In this document: positions 19,901 through 28,426 of the stretch, piece by piece
Layout of the letters: each line of letters opens with the position of its first letter
How positions within the stretch are numbered: position 1 is the first letter of the stretch
Assembly (NCBI GenBank): GCA_038248505.1
Contig: JBBRXJ010000006.1
Span: forward strand, 1-59,178
From: JBBRXJ01 sp038248505
Lineage (GTDB): Bacteria; Bacteroidota; Bacteroidia; Bacteroidales; JBBRXJ01
DNA: 59,178 nt
Direction: 5' to 3'
Translations under genes and position numbers: made by a program
The notes under the pieces: generated by a model
Database searches by the model: none
What the model was told of the DNA's origin: nothing
What the model saw: the letters and a program-made list of their open reading frames with translations, nothing else

Positions 19901-20797
19901 GATTATTGGTAAGAACAAAAGAAAAATAGTTTTTACATTACTAAAAGTAAAAACAAAAAAAAGTATTAGGGTAATAAACGTGATAATTATTGTCAATAAT
20001 ATATCTTTCTTTATTTGTTGTGCATTAGCAACAGCAACAGCCGTACCACCATAATAATTGAGATTTGATGAAATTGATTCACTTTTAATTATTTGCTCAA
20101 TAGTAGAAATAAGGTTTTTGTTTTCATCTGTATTACTTGCAGGAAATTTAGGTTCAACAAAAACCAAGAGATGTCGTTTATCTTTTGTAAAAACACAAGA
20201 GTTATAAATAATAAAATTATCATCGAGCTGAAATTCTTGAAGGCGTTTTAAAGCCTTTGGAACTATTGACAAAGGATCTTTATAAATATATGCTTTTGCA
20301 CCAAAGCCTGTTGGAGATATTAAAGTCATAAAATTTTTACGCATGGTTCTTTCAATAGCACTAGAATCAAGCTGAGCTTGTATTTCTTTATAATCATTTT
20401 TTGTTAAATAAAGTGGAAGATGATTATAAATAAAATCATAAACATTATAAAAGTCTTGTAAATCAGATTTAAACCGAATTGATCTTACGTGCAATGTATC
20501 TTGCCCTAAACGATCTGTAATTTTCTCAGCATCCACAATAAGTTGCTCCGGATCTATTACTGAAGTATCTTTAACTGAAAAAATAAAAATTAACTGATCT
20601 GCAAGTTTAAAACCTTTAAACACATCCTGCATTTCTTTTGTACCTTCATCGTTTGGTATCAAAGCAGTAATATCTTCCTGTAATTTAATTTTCGATATAT
20701 TATATCCAACATAAATTAATAACAGAAGAAATAAAAAATAGAACCATTTCTTACGCAATAATAAAAACTCATGTATGCGAACAAATATATTAAGCAT
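16946..20797 (-). CDS. Trifunctional MMPL transporter / lysophospholipid acyltransferase / SAM methyltransferase
   Basis: 1283 residues in three parts. Residues 1 to about 800 are an RND/MMPL exporter with two repeats, each a periplasmic loop followed by about five to six helices. About 830-1080 is an acyltransferase with NHQSHLD (near 899) and FPEGKRT (near 964). About 1100-1283 is a class I methyltransferase with DLGCGYGF (near 1112) and IIGIDYDE. The fusion resembles a trifunctional protein annotated in Bacteroidota pigment loci. In APE clusters the MMPL protein moves the polyene lipid across or out of the inner membrane; the fused acyltransferase may attach the aryl polyene to a lipid headgroup first. 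It overlaps its upstream neighbour by 8 bases. Confidence 0.88.
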   Translation of the reverse strand: MLNIFVRIHEFLLLRKKWFYFLFLLLLIYVGYNISKIKLQEDITALIPNDEGTKEMQDVFKGFKLADQLIFIFSVKDTSVIDPEQLIVDAEKITDRLGQDTLHVRSIRFKSDLQDFYNVYDFIYNHLPLYLTKNDYKEIQAQLDSSAIERTMRKNFMTLISPTGFGAKAYIYKDPLSIVPKALKRLQEFQLDDNFIIYNSCVFTKDKRHLLVFVEPKFPASNTDENKNLISTIEQIIKSESISSNLNYYGGTAVAVANAQQIKKDILLTIIITFITLILFFVFTFSNVKTIFLLFLPIILGSFISLGFMAFYLGEVSSIALGVGTILLGIAVDYSLYFFTYLRSSGSVYTTISDISQPILMGFMTTVVAFLCLLFVRSPALQQLGLFAAVSVFATGFIVLIVLPLIISDLKIDKLTLTSRKTFFDVIAQWPYDKSKWLLLLICILSIVFIFTAQNVKMNSDIATLNYMPQKLAESEMILQSVSSQTQSAVFIVTNGINLNEALRKMDKLTTIFDTCRDEKLASSIASASDLIFSEEVQRERIYVWQEFWTKNKKDDIINIVIVAGSNNHFKDSAFNSFYGLLNKDFCVMPSDSFGIMRRVFLSNYIHQNDSVISVASVLKVKKENKEKLFAKFDKNDDAVIIDKQYFVNHFLIILNQDFSKLVNYSMLFVFLFMLLFFGRIEIASITMIPVILSWLWTTGLMGIFHQEFNIFNIIISTFIFGLGVDYSILIMSAMLSNYKFGEHSIIPYRLSVLFSVFTTIAGVGVLIFAKHPALRSIAFFSIFGLLSLVLISYTILPRLFRFLTLVDGKRRVEPINLPNLLISFFSFFVFLAGAIILTLLIPVLVILPLNSKNTKALFSYLIYLFAKFIVAINITIKKTHIDKSVLDFKKPSILISNHQSHLDLVLILMQNPKIIVLTNKWVWNNPFYGFVVKYADFYPIYKGIEDGYQKIRDKIADGYSVLVFPEGKRTIDGEIKRFHQGALHLADVMGLDIQPIMIHGAFECLPKTDYFLKSGQITIKFFNRITVRSGNLLNGISYKAQATEITHFYRFEYINLKNIVETTNFYSRRLLSQYIYKGPVLEWYLRIKLGLEKNYSFYNEHIPKDAIITDLGCGYGFLAYMLKYTSSKRNIIGIDYDEKKVAIAQNIVNDIDGIRFIVKDISIDTLPISDVYILNDVLHYLPKDKQVLLLNQCINNIGINGMIFIRDADADLIKRTKGTKFTEFQSTQLFGFNKTKHELTYISGSIIRNLAISKGLECKVYDHAKMTSNISYVLTKPANGKI

Positions 20798-22409
20798 TTC
20801 TTTTTAATAATTTAAGTGTTAAATAAGATAGAATACCTGTAACAATGCCAGCAAATGTTGCAAGCACAACGGCTCCAATGATGTACTGAAGGAAATTTTG
20901 TTTAATTAGAGCTAAATCTACATTAACCGACCAGCTCCCATGACCCATAACAAATCCTCCTGTCACAAAGCTAAAATATAAAATAAATGGAATAAATAAC
21001 GGAAAACTTATGTTAGCCGCTAAAAAAAACAGCATCTTATTCAGCTTTAATAAATGAGAAACTAAGAATCCTACTGCCAATTGGTATCCCCAAATTGGCA
21101 AAATACCCATAAACACTCCAAATCCTACTGATGCAGCCGTTAGATGTTCCGGCATCGCTGCATTAAAAATATCATTGTTTATAATTTCTTTTATCGATTT
21201 TTGGCTGTATTTCTTTCCTATTTTGCGTGGTAAAAACCATACAAATGCGAGGATTACAAGTATAGTATTTAAAATACTAATACGAAAAAAATCTTTAAAG
21301 GGTCTGAAATGTGTTATTCGTTCTTCTTTTCTTCCATAATAAACATCTATCGGAATATTTAATACAGGTATGCCTTCCCAACATGCTCGAACAATTACTT
21401 CAATCTCAAACTCATATTTATTAGAAAAAAAATGCATACCAGACAAGAATTTTAGAGGGTATAAACGATAGCCTGATTGTGTATCAACTAAAGACTCCCC
21501 CGTCTCCACCTTATACCAAAAATTAGAAAAATGATTTGCAAAACTGTTTTTGCTTGGCATATTTTCTTGATTCAATTTACGTGAACCTATAATAAGTGCA
21601 TTTGGAACTTCCTTCAATTTTGATAAAAATGAAGGGATATCTTTTGCATAATGTTGTCCATCTGAATCTATTGTAATGGCATATTCAAAATCTTGCTCAC
21701 TAGCATATTTCATTCCTAAACGTAAGGCAAATCCTTTTCCTCTATTCTTAGAATATGATAGCAATTGTATCGATTCAATATCATTCAAAATAGCTAGTGT
21801 GCCATCTGTACATCCATCATTAACAACAATAATATTTGAACAATACTTCTTGACCTCACAAATTACATCAGCAATAGTTTTTGAGTTATTATAGGTTGGA
21901 ATAATTACACATATATTTTTTTCAAGAAATGAAACGGAAGTTGAAGTCTTTTGTGAATTTGATATATTCACTATGTTTTCAATAATAGCATCACCAGAAA
22001 TTGATCTCTCTTCGTCTTTCTTTTCTGTCGTTTGTTCAACTATGTCGGTTTTCTTATACGAGGCTTTTATCTTCATATAATTTACCCTTTCAAAAGATAC
22101 TAAACTAATAGCATCAATAACACCATCGTCCTTTATGGTATATGATATCTTACAATGAAGATTAGATGTATTGGTTGGAACATGCATTGTTAAAAATTTT
22201 ATTTCACTAGCTTGGAATAAATGAACATGCTCATGTAAGGCTTCACTCAAGATTTCTCTAATAAGCTGAACCTGACAAACACCTGGCGTAACAGGGGTAT
22301 TCGGAAAATGACCTTTATAAATGGTATGCTGAGAGTTAAATACCACCTCTGCTTCAACCGTATAGTTATCATTAACTATAATTTTATATTTATATAATTC
22401 CTCTTGCAT
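20790..22409 (-). CDS. Hotdog (ApeI-like) / family 2 glycosyltransferase / DUF2062 fusion
   Basis: 539 residues. Residues 1-115 are a FabZ-like hotdog with GHFPNTPVTPG (His34); the position 14 residues later, where FabZ has its catalytic Glu, is Gln48. About 165-400 is a dolichol-phosphate-mannose-synthase-like GT2 with IPTYNNSKTI, VVNDGCTDGT, TIDSDGQH (DxD-like) and DTQSGYRLYP. About 410-537 is DUF2062, with helices and GVFMGILPIWGYQ. In enterobacterial APE clusters separate hotdog (apeI) and glycosyltransferase (apeJ) genes are neighbours; here they appear fused. I infer one half of the chain dehydratase plus headgroup glycosylation at the membrane. Confidence 0.82.
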   Translation of the reverse strand: MQEELYKYKIIVNDNYTVEAEVVFNSQHTIYKGHFPNTPVTPGVCQVQLIREILSEALHEHVHLFQASEIKFLTMHVPTNTSNLHCKISYTIKDDGVIDAISLVSFERVNYMKIKASYKKTDIVEQTTEKKDEERSISGDAIIENIVNISNSQKTSTSVSFLEKNICVIIPTYNNSKTIADVICEVKKYCSNIIVVNDGCTDGTLAILNDIESIQLLSYSKNRGKGFALRLGMKYASEQDFEYAITIDSDGQHYAKDIPSFLSKLKEVPNALIIGSRKLNQENMPSKNSFANHFSNFWYKVETGESLVDTQSGYRLYPLKFLSGMHFFSNKYEFEIEVIVRACWEGIPVLNIPIDVYYGRKEERITHFRPFKDFFRISILNTILVILAFVWFLPRKIGKKYSQKSIKEIINNDIFNAAMPEHLTAASVGFGVFMGILPIWGYQLAVGFLVSHLLKLNKMLFFLAANISFPLFIPFILYFSFVTGGFVMGHGSWSVNVDLALIKQNFLQYIIGAVVLATFAGIVTGILSYLTLKLLKRNA

Positions 22410-22410
22410 A

Positions 22411-23043
22411 CTAGTTGATACTTAATTCTGTCAGCACAATTCGAAGCTTGATGCCATGATGCTTAAACTCTATCACTTGAGGTAAAAATCGATTCTCTCT
22501 TGACATTAATACATCAACTCCGCTTAATAATGAATCCTTTTTTTTAATTTTTACAAGCAAATTATCATTATTAAAATAATAAAAAAACCTAGATGAATGT
22601 TCTCTAAAAATAAAAACACGACCTCCTTCATCAACATCTTTATTCTTCGCCATCATCTTAAAATCATTAAGATCGCGAAGAAGCATCGCAAAATCATTTT
22701 TTAAAACATTTAGTAGAAATTTTCGGTTTAAAAAATCTTGACAGCTTATTACTTCAAAACAATTGTTTTTCCATTTCATATCCAACAAATTTAAGCCAAT
22801 TTCTGACAAAAAAATTAGCCTCCAAGATGTATCAGATTCTACTTTTTTTAGCAAAATAATGCCTGAAAAATCTTTCTTATAAAGATGTATGGAGGCTTTG
22901 TATAAAATCTTTGCATCAACGCTTTCTAATACATTATTTATACTAATTGAATCATAAAATGAGCCCGATTTAATTGGTATATTTAATGCTCCAAAAACAG
23001 AACAATTATTGTACAACAAAAATAGTATCAGCAACAGTCTCAT
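22411..23043 (-). CDS. Exported protein of unknown function next to LolA-like carrier
   Basis: 210 residues with a signal peptide (about 1-18). No family is recognised. Predicted beta-rich segments and size are compatible with a LolB-like or DUF3261-like partner, the role played by ApeN next to the LolA-like ApeL in other APE loci, but that is based only on position. Its ATG at 23043 sits 38 bases inside the end of the LolA-like gene, and its stop is one base before the fusion gene, so it is an integral member of the operon. Confidence 0.55.
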   Translation of the reverse strand: MRLLLILFLLYNNCSVFGALNIPIKSGSFYDSISINNVLESVDAKILYKASIHLYKKDFSGIILLKKVESDTSWRLIFLSEIGLNLLDMKWKNNCFEVISCQDFLNRKFLLNVLKNDFAMLLRDLNDFKMMAKNKDVDEGGRVFIFREHSSRFFYYFNNDNLLVKIKKKDSLLSGVDVLMSRENRFLPQVIEFKHHGIKLRIVLTELSIN

Positions 23044-23638
23044 TCAGCTTCTTATTTGTAAATGTAATAATAGTGAAATCCTTTGCATTTTCAATCATAA
23101 TAACCTTGCATACGGATAAATCCTTCTTATCAAAATAAACTTCAGTATTGTTAATGATCTTAGCCATTGCAGCATCTTTAGGAGTAAGTTTTACGAGATA
23201 ATAAGTATTGTCTTGATATAAGTTAATATTAAAACGATTATCGGACATTAAAGTTCCTCTTACGGAGCTAATTATAAGCTTATTAATTTCTTGAAAAGCT
23301 TTATTCGAATTTATATCATAGACACTCGTTTTCTCCTCATCTTTAATAATAAATTTGCCATTACTTATAACAATCATATATTTAAAGGGAACGGTATATT
23401 CCCATCGCAACATATTCTCTTTTTTAAACCAAAATTTTCCTTTACTAATAATGGTTTCATCAAGATATTCCAATCGCTTTTCCTGAACAAAATCACTAAC
23501 AATAGTATTTGTTGCGCTAGCATTTGAATTTAGTTTATCCTCAACCACTTTGGTATCAACAATAGCAGAAAAACCCTTTGGTTGTGCATGAATGATCATG
23601 CCAACCAATAAACCAATAAGTATAATCGTTACTCTCAT
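23006..23638 (-). CDS. LolA-like outer-membrane lipoprotein carrier (ApeL-like)
   Basis: 210 residues, signal peptide at 1-18 (cleavage after AQ-like site). The body shows LolA family features: SDFVQEKRLEYLDETIISKGKFWFKKENMLRWEYTVP is the classic strand pattern, followed by FIIKDEEKTSVYD. In APE loci this carrier is thought to take the hydrophobic product through the periplasm to the outer membrane. It is preceded by a polysaccharide-deacetylase gene (11-base gap) and overlaps the following gene by 38 bases. Confidence 0.85.
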   Translation of the reverse strand: MRVTIILIGLLVGMIIHAQPKGFSAIVDTKVVEDKLNSNASATNTIVSDFVQEKRLEYLDETIISKGKFWFKKENMLRWEYTVPFKYMIVISNGKFIIKDEEKTSVYDINSNKAFQEINKLIISSVRGTLMSDNRFNINLYQDNTYYLVKLTPKDAAMAKIINNTEVYFDKKDLSVCKVIMIENAKDFTIITFTNKKLNETVADTIFVVQ

Positions 23639-23649
23639 AATTAAATATT

Positions 23650-24414
23650 TTAAATATTACGAACTAAGTCCTCAACTGTTACAGCTTGATAATTATTTTC
23701 TTTTAAAAACACCAAAACTTCTCTCAATACATTGACTACATGCTTACTTGTGTCATGTAACAAGATAATGTCTCCATCTTTTATATTTGAAACAATTCTA
23801 TTATACAATTTATTTTGATCTTCAGTACATGTATCAAAAGAACGAATACTCCAACCAATAACTATAAAATTAAAAGGCTTTAACGCTCTTGCAACAAAAG
23901 GATTACTAACACCATAAGGTGGTCTAAAATACAAATTTGTCTCCCCGCTAATCTTCTTTAAAACAAGCTGACATTTCTCAACTTCATTTTGTATTCTGCT
24001 AACTCGCATAATAGGAAATATATTACTATGACTAAAGGAGTGATTAGCTAATTGATGTCCTTCCAATAAAATTCGTTTACATAAAAACTCTTGCTGTTCA
24101 GCCTTACTGCCAATTATAAAAAAACTTGCCTTAGCATGAAACTCTTTTAGTAAATCTAATATTTCAGGGGTTTTACTAGCATCCGGACCATCATCAAATG
24201 TTAAAGCAATCATTTTGTGCTTTGATTTGTTAGAGCATATAGTTTGCAAATAAAACTGAGAGTTTATATCATAGGATGCCCATATTAAAATAACAAGATA
24301 AATCAAAAGAGCCAATAATAAAGCTATTAGTTTAGCAATACCAAAGTATGGCATTAAAAGAAATGAACCAATTACAATTAAGAATAATACATTTATACTA
24401 TAATACCTTTTCAT
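23650..24414 (-). CDS. Membrane-anchored polysaccharide deacetylase
   Basis: 254 residues. Two hydrophobic N-terminal helices (about 6-50) anchor a NodB-type domain. The signature TFDDGPD (about 72-78), metal-binding His pair in NHSFSHSN (about 123-130), YFRPPYG (about 157-163) and LLHDT (about 218) are all present, so the enzyme should be an active metal-dependent N- or O-deacetylase. Overlap of 4 bases (ATGA) with the upstream chain-length factor indicates coupling. A deacetylase in a polyene operon suggests the pigment is attached to an acetylated sugar or amine; inference. Confidence 0.85.
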   Translation of the reverse strand: MKRYYSINVLFLIVIGSFLLMPYFGIAKLIALLLALLIYLVILIWASYDINSQFYLQTICSNKSKHKMIALTFDDGPDASKTPEILDLLKEFHAKASFFIIGSKAEQQEFLCKRILLEGHQLANHSFSHSNIFPIMRVSRIQNEVEKCQLVLKKISGETNLYFRPPYGVSNPFVARALKPFNFIVIGWSIRSFDTCTEDQNKLYNRIVSNIKDGDIILLHDTSKHVVNVLREVLVFLKENNYQAVTVEDLVRNI

Positions 24415-25427
24415 TTTGTTACTAAAATAAAAGAATAACCATAATACGTAGCGTAGTTACAAATTAAAATAACCTCACATTGATCTCGCTTATGGTCATT
24501 TATTCGTGCTTCGCCTGGAATAATTTGTGTTTTAATAATTTTTGCAGCAAGCCATGTCGCAAAACTGGTATCACTATCATAGATTCCAGATAGCGTCTTA
24601 TACTGTAGGTGAATACTTGATTTAAAACTCGTCTTCAGCACATCAAAATAAGCATCATGATTAATATCACCAGTAAGACCAAACATTACAGCATCTACTT
24701 GAAATAAATCAAGTGAGTTTCGACCTAAAAACTCACGTAAATATTCTGTTTCAATCGAACTAACATTTAATTCCATGTCAGCAATTCTTGCAATATAATC
24801 ATTTGACTTTACTTTGCTTAATACAAAAAATGTTGCGCCTTCTCCTGCGGCATATCCATTATCAATGGCCTTTCCAGTACAGCCACCTAGTTTGAGTAAA
24901 TTATATGACTCATTCGTAATCTCATCAATACCTCCTAAAAGTACATTCAAAGCATAATCTTCATTGATCAACATAAGGGCATCTAATAATGATGTCTCAA
25001 AAGAAACAGACTGCTGAGTAAATGTAAAATTATAATTTCTGCAACCAAGCATAAGTGCAATTGCACCAGAAACGGTATTGTGAGTTGATTGTATAAAAGC
25101 CGTTGGATTTAATAATTGCTCTTTATTCTCAATAATCTGATTTAAAAATTTTAAAGTATCTTCAATACAACCTAGTCCAGTTGCAACAACAATAGCAGCT
25201 GGATGTTCGATGGCAGCTGTATTTAAACACTTCTTTGCAGTAGCGGCACCCATTCGAACAATTTTACTCATGCGTCGTAAGTTTTTTGCATCGAGATAAA
25301 GTTTAAAATCAGGGGTGTCAGCAACAAAATAAGATTCTTCAAAGGTCCTTATATTAGGCAATAAAACATCAACATCAAATGTTTTTTGAGGCGAAATTGA
25401 TTCCATTGCTATAATATATGCTTCCAT
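24411..25427 (-). CDS. Ketosynthase chain-length factor (ApeC-like, no catalytic Cys)
   Basis: 338 residues from the ATG at 25427, four bases after the upstream stop; an upstream in-frame start would lie inside the previous gene. It has the N-terminal ketosynthase fold of the chain-length-factor group (GLGCIEDT, NTVSGAIALMLGCRNYN, GGIDEIT, AAGEGATFF). At the active-site position where ketosynthases have a Cys, this protein has Ser140 (TQQSVSFETSLLDA). It should be the inactive partner of the adjacent ketosynthase at 25432-26634, setting polyene length, as in the ApeO-ApeC pair described for APE synthesis. Confidence 0.8.
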   Translation of the reverse strand: MEAYIIAMESISPQKTFDVDVLLPNIRTFEESYFVADTPDFKLYLDAKNLRRMSKIVRMGAATAKKCLNTAAIEHPAAIVVATGLGCIEDTLKFLNQIIENKEQLLNPTAFIQSTHNTVSGAIALMLGCRNYNFTFTQQSVSFETSLLDALMLINEDYALNVLLGGIDEITNESYNLLKLGGCTGKAIDNGYAAGEGATFFVLSKVKSNDYIARIADMELNVSSIETEYLREFLGRNSLDLFQVDAVMFGLTGDINHDAYFDVLKTSFKSSIHLQYKTLSGIYDSDTSFATWLAAKIIKTQIIPGEARINDHKRDQCEVILICNYATYYGYSFILVTK

Positions 25428-25431
25428 TATG

Positions 25432-26634
25432 CTACAATTTAGAAAAAACCAAACTAGAATTATTACCCCCAAATCCAAAAGAATTTGAGAGAACATGACA
25501 AATATCACTTCCTTCAATCAACGAAATTTGTGGCCGTATATCCACTTCAGCAATCCCTTCTTTAAAATTTAAGTTCGGAAAAATTAATCCGTGCATTATA
25601 GAAAGAACTGAAAATACAGATTCAATTCCCGCAGATGCAGCAAGTGTATGCCCTGTATATGCTTTTGTAGAGCTAAATGGCGGAGTTTGATTGCCAAATA
25701 AACGTTGAATTGCAATACTCTCTGTTAAATCATTGTTTGGCGTACCTGTACCATGCGCATTAATATATGAAATATCTTCTGGCATAAGGTTTGCCATTTT
25801 TATAGCAGCATCCATTGACCTAAACGCACCTTCACCCTCAGGTGATGAAGCCGTTTGATGATATGCATCGTTAGCATTAGCATAACCATTGAGTTTGCAT
25901 ATTGCATTGTGTTGACCTGAACGAAGCGATTTTTCTGATTCAATAACTAAAAAACCAGCCCCTTCACCAAGATTTAATCCTTGCCGATTTTTGTCAAATG
26001 GTTTGCAAAAATTTTTATCAAGAATCATTAACGAATTAAACCCATTCAATGTAAAAATTGATAATGCATCAGTACCTCCAACAATAGCACGATCAATAAT
26101 GCCATGTCTAATAAGTCTTGAAGCATGTATTAATGCATTTGCAGCTGATGAACATGCCGTACTAATAGTTGTACAATAGCTCGAAATTTTAAGAAATTGC
26201 GCAATTTTCTCTGTTGAATCACCACATGGATGGGTAGCAATAAAACCTGAGGCAACATTTTTCTTTGCATATTGCATCTCTGTTTTATCCATCCCTCCAA
26301 CAGTCGTGGCAGAAACAACTCCCGTTTTCAAACCATCATTCAAATTTACACCAGAATAATTCAAAGCTTCTCGAGCTGCTATCATCCCTAATAAAGACGT
26401 TCGAGAATAATAACGAAGATCGCCTTCAGACAATCCTAAAACAGAAAGTAATTCCTCATTGGTTAACTTGATTTCACCTAACTTAAACTTACTTTTATGT
26501 TCTGTTTGCAATATTGATATATCCCCAATTCCACCTTTACATACACGAAGATTGTCTAAGTTTTGAGACACATTATTTCCAATTGCAGAAATAACACCTA
26601 TTCCAGTAACAAATATGTCCTTATAATCCTTCAT
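25432..26634 (-). CDS. Beta-ketoacyl-ACP synthase, condensing partner of the chain-length factor
   Basis: 400 residues, normal KAS II length. The triad is intact: Cys161 in STACSSAANAL, His294 in NAHGTGTPNND, His329 in YTGHTLAASAGIES; the LGEGAG lid motif is at 222-227. Elongates the ACP-bound aryl chain with malonyl-ACP. Being directly next to the Cys-less factor, it is the best candidate for the KS of the KS-CLF pair (ApeO-like). A 51-base gap precedes it, the largest in this part of the operon. Confidence 0.87.
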   Translation of the reverse strand: MKDYKDIFVTGIGVISAIGNNVSQNLDNLRVCKGGIGDISILQTEHKSKFKLGEIKLTNEELLSVLGLSEGDLRYYSRTSLLGMIAAREALNYSGVNLNDGLKTGVVSATTVGGMDKTEMQYAKKNVASGFIATHPCGDSTEKIAQFLKISSYCTTISTACSSAANALIHASRLIRHGIIDRAIVGGTDALSIFTLNGFNSLMILDKNFCKPFDKNRQGLNLGEGAGFLVIESEKSLRSGQHNAICKLNGYANANDAYHQTASSPEGEGAFRSMDAAIKMANLMPEDISYINAHGTGTPNNDLTESIAIQRLFGNQTPPFSSTKAYTGHTLAASAGIESVFSVLSIMHGLIFPNLNFKEGIAEVDIRPQISLIEGSDICHVLSNSFGFGGNNSSLVFSKL

Positions 26635-26685
26635 GTAAATTTTAATCCAATAAAATTTTAACTAAACAAAAAAACAATATCTAAC

Positions 26686-27297
26686 TTAGCACTTTATACG
26701 AGAATACAAGTCCTCTAAGATTTCTATCTTATCTGCATCATCTCGTTTTACTAAAACCAAAAAAGCCTCATATACATTGTCGTTCAACATTTCAATCCAA
26801 CCACACAAACACATCGAAGAATTTGTGCTATTAAAAATATGACTCACATATTTCTCAATAAATGAAGCATCAAATTGCGACTGTATAAAAAATGCATTCT
26901 CTCCTTTAAACCCATTTCTTATACATATCTCGCCATTAACAATATTCGGCAAGGTATATACAAAAAGAGAAGGACTGGGAGCATCTTCAATACTAGCTTG
27001 ATAAACAATATCCGCCTGCAATGATGCACTTGCATTAGCGAGAACAACTGCTACCTCTTCACCTCTAGTTAAATTAATATCTGTTTCTTTAAGTAAAAGT
27101 TCAGAAGCAATAAAACCAAGTTTACACAGCTGAGACATTTTATAAAACTTACTGTAATTTATCTCAAACTCCTTATAAATAGACTTCATTGTTTCATTAA
27201 ATGTCAGATATGCCGAGGCAGTATATATTCTATTGCCATCAATATATACAGAGCCTTTACATAGGAATAAATATTTTACAACCTCTATATTACTCAT
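26686..27297 (-). CDS. Short degenerate ketosynthase-like protein
   Basis: 203 residues, half the size of a ketosynthase. KMSQLCKLGFIASELLL, EEVAVVLANASASLQAD and FVYTLPNIVNGEICIRNGFKGEN resemble the N-terminal thiolase-fold half of KS proteins. There is no active-site Cys at the expected place and no C-terminal half with the two His residues. It lies between two intact ketosynthases, overlapping the upstream one by 8 bases. Codon structure is intact, so it is probably a real conserved non-catalytic subunit rather than debris. Role unknown. Confidence 0.6.
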   Translation of the reverse strand: MSNIEVVKYLFLCKGSVYIDGNRIYTASAYLTFNETMKSIYKEFEINYSKFYKMSQLCKLGFIASELLLKETDINLTRGEEVAVVLANASASLQADIVYQASIEDAPSPSLFVYTLPNIVNGEICIRNGFKGENAFFIQSQFDASFIEKYVSHIFNSTNSSMCLCGWIEMLNDNVYEAFLVLVKRDDADKIEILEDLYSRIKC

Positions 27298-28411
27298 CCT
27301 TTTCTAGTAATAATGTTGCGTTACAACCTCCAAATCCAGAGGCTAATTTTAAACATGATTTAATATTTTTTTTCACCGTTAACTTTGAGAGATTTAATTC
27401 TTCGCTCACACCTATGTTATCATAACCCAAGGTACCAATAATAAGATTTCTTTTTAACGATTCGGCACTAAGTAGCGTTTCAATTACACCAGCAGCGCCT
27501 AATGTATGACCAAAATACCCTTTAAAACTATTTACGGGTACATGAATTAATCCGGAACGAGCAATCGCTTTTGCTTCCATCTCATCATTAAATGAAGTTG
27601 CAGTGCCATGCGCCGAAATAAATCCTAAATCTGTTTTATCTTTAAAAGTAGCATGAATACTCAGCCACAAGCCTTCTCCTGTTCGCGATGGACCTGAGAT
27701 ATGATTCGCATCATTACTTGTTGAACCCGCTACCATCTTTATTCCTTTGGTTGCCAATTTTTTTGAGAATATAATAGTAGATGCACCTTCACCTAATGAA
27801 AGACCATTTCTTTTTGCATCAAATGGTTTACATGCTTCCTTGCTTAATGATAAAAAAGATTGAAATCCAGAAACAATAAACTTTGAAACTACGTCTGCCC
27901 CCACAACTACAAAATGATCATAAGCATCTATTTCACACATTCGTTTTGCAAATACTATAGCAAGTACGCCTGAAACACATGCATTTGAAATAATTACTGG
28001 TTTATTATGACAATCAAAATAACATGAAATACGATTAGCAGAATAATTCAAACTTAATATCTCACTATTAATCGTCCCTTTCATTTGATCTAACATATCA
28101 ATATTCCCTTTGGTTGTAGAAAGAATCAACAATGTTCTCTTACTTTTTAAATCAACCTGAGACTGCTTTAGCGCATCAATTATAGAAAGGATACAAAGTT
28201 TTTCAAAACGAGAATAAGACGAGTCTAACTTCGTTTTAATAGATTCTTGGGCTAAAATATCATTATTAACAGCCGATAAAGGAAAATCAAAAGGTGAAAG
28301 ACTTCTATCGTTACATAGTTTTATCCCTGAACGACCATTAAGAATATTTTCTATATTTTCTTTGGTGGTCCATCCTAACGAACTGATGATATTACTCGAC
28401 TCAATGTACAC
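27290..28411 (-). CDS. Beta-ketoacyl-ACP synthase
   Basis: 373 residues, slightly short for KAS II. Catalytic residues are present: Cys145 in SNACVSGVLA, His268 in SAHGTATSFND, His302 in GYFGHTLGAAGVIE, and LGEGAS at 206-211. The start is GTG at 28411, 15 bases after the thioesterase stop; no ATG is available nearby. It is one of three catalytically complete ketosynthases in the operon and may act at a different chain stage from the KS-CLF pair, as ApeR does in other APE systems. Confidence 0.83.
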   Translation of the reverse strand: MYIESSNIISSLGWTTKENIENILNGRSGIKLCNDRSLSPFDFPLSAVNNDILAQESIKTKLDSSYSRFEKLCILSIIDALKQSQVDLKSKRTLLILSTTKGNIDMLDQMKGTINSEILSLNYSANRISCYFDCHNKPVIISNACVSGVLAIVFAKRMCEIDAYDHFVVVGADVVSKFIVSGFQSFLSLSKEACKPFDAKRNGLSLGEGASTIIFSKKLATKGIKMVAGSTSNDANHISGPSRTGEGLWLSIHATFKDKTDLGFISAHGTATSFNDEMEAKAIARSGLIHVPVNSFKGYFGHTLGAAGVIETLLSAESLKRNLIIGTLGYDNIGVSEELNLSKLTVKKNIKSCLKLASGFGGCNATLLLEKDE

Positions 28412-28426
28412 AGTACTTTTATATTA

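Noticed and set aside
22411..23638. Frameshift between the LolA-like gene and its neighbour because of the 38-base overlap
   Set aside because: Both proteins have their own signal peptides and complete ends, so the overlap is genuine coupling.
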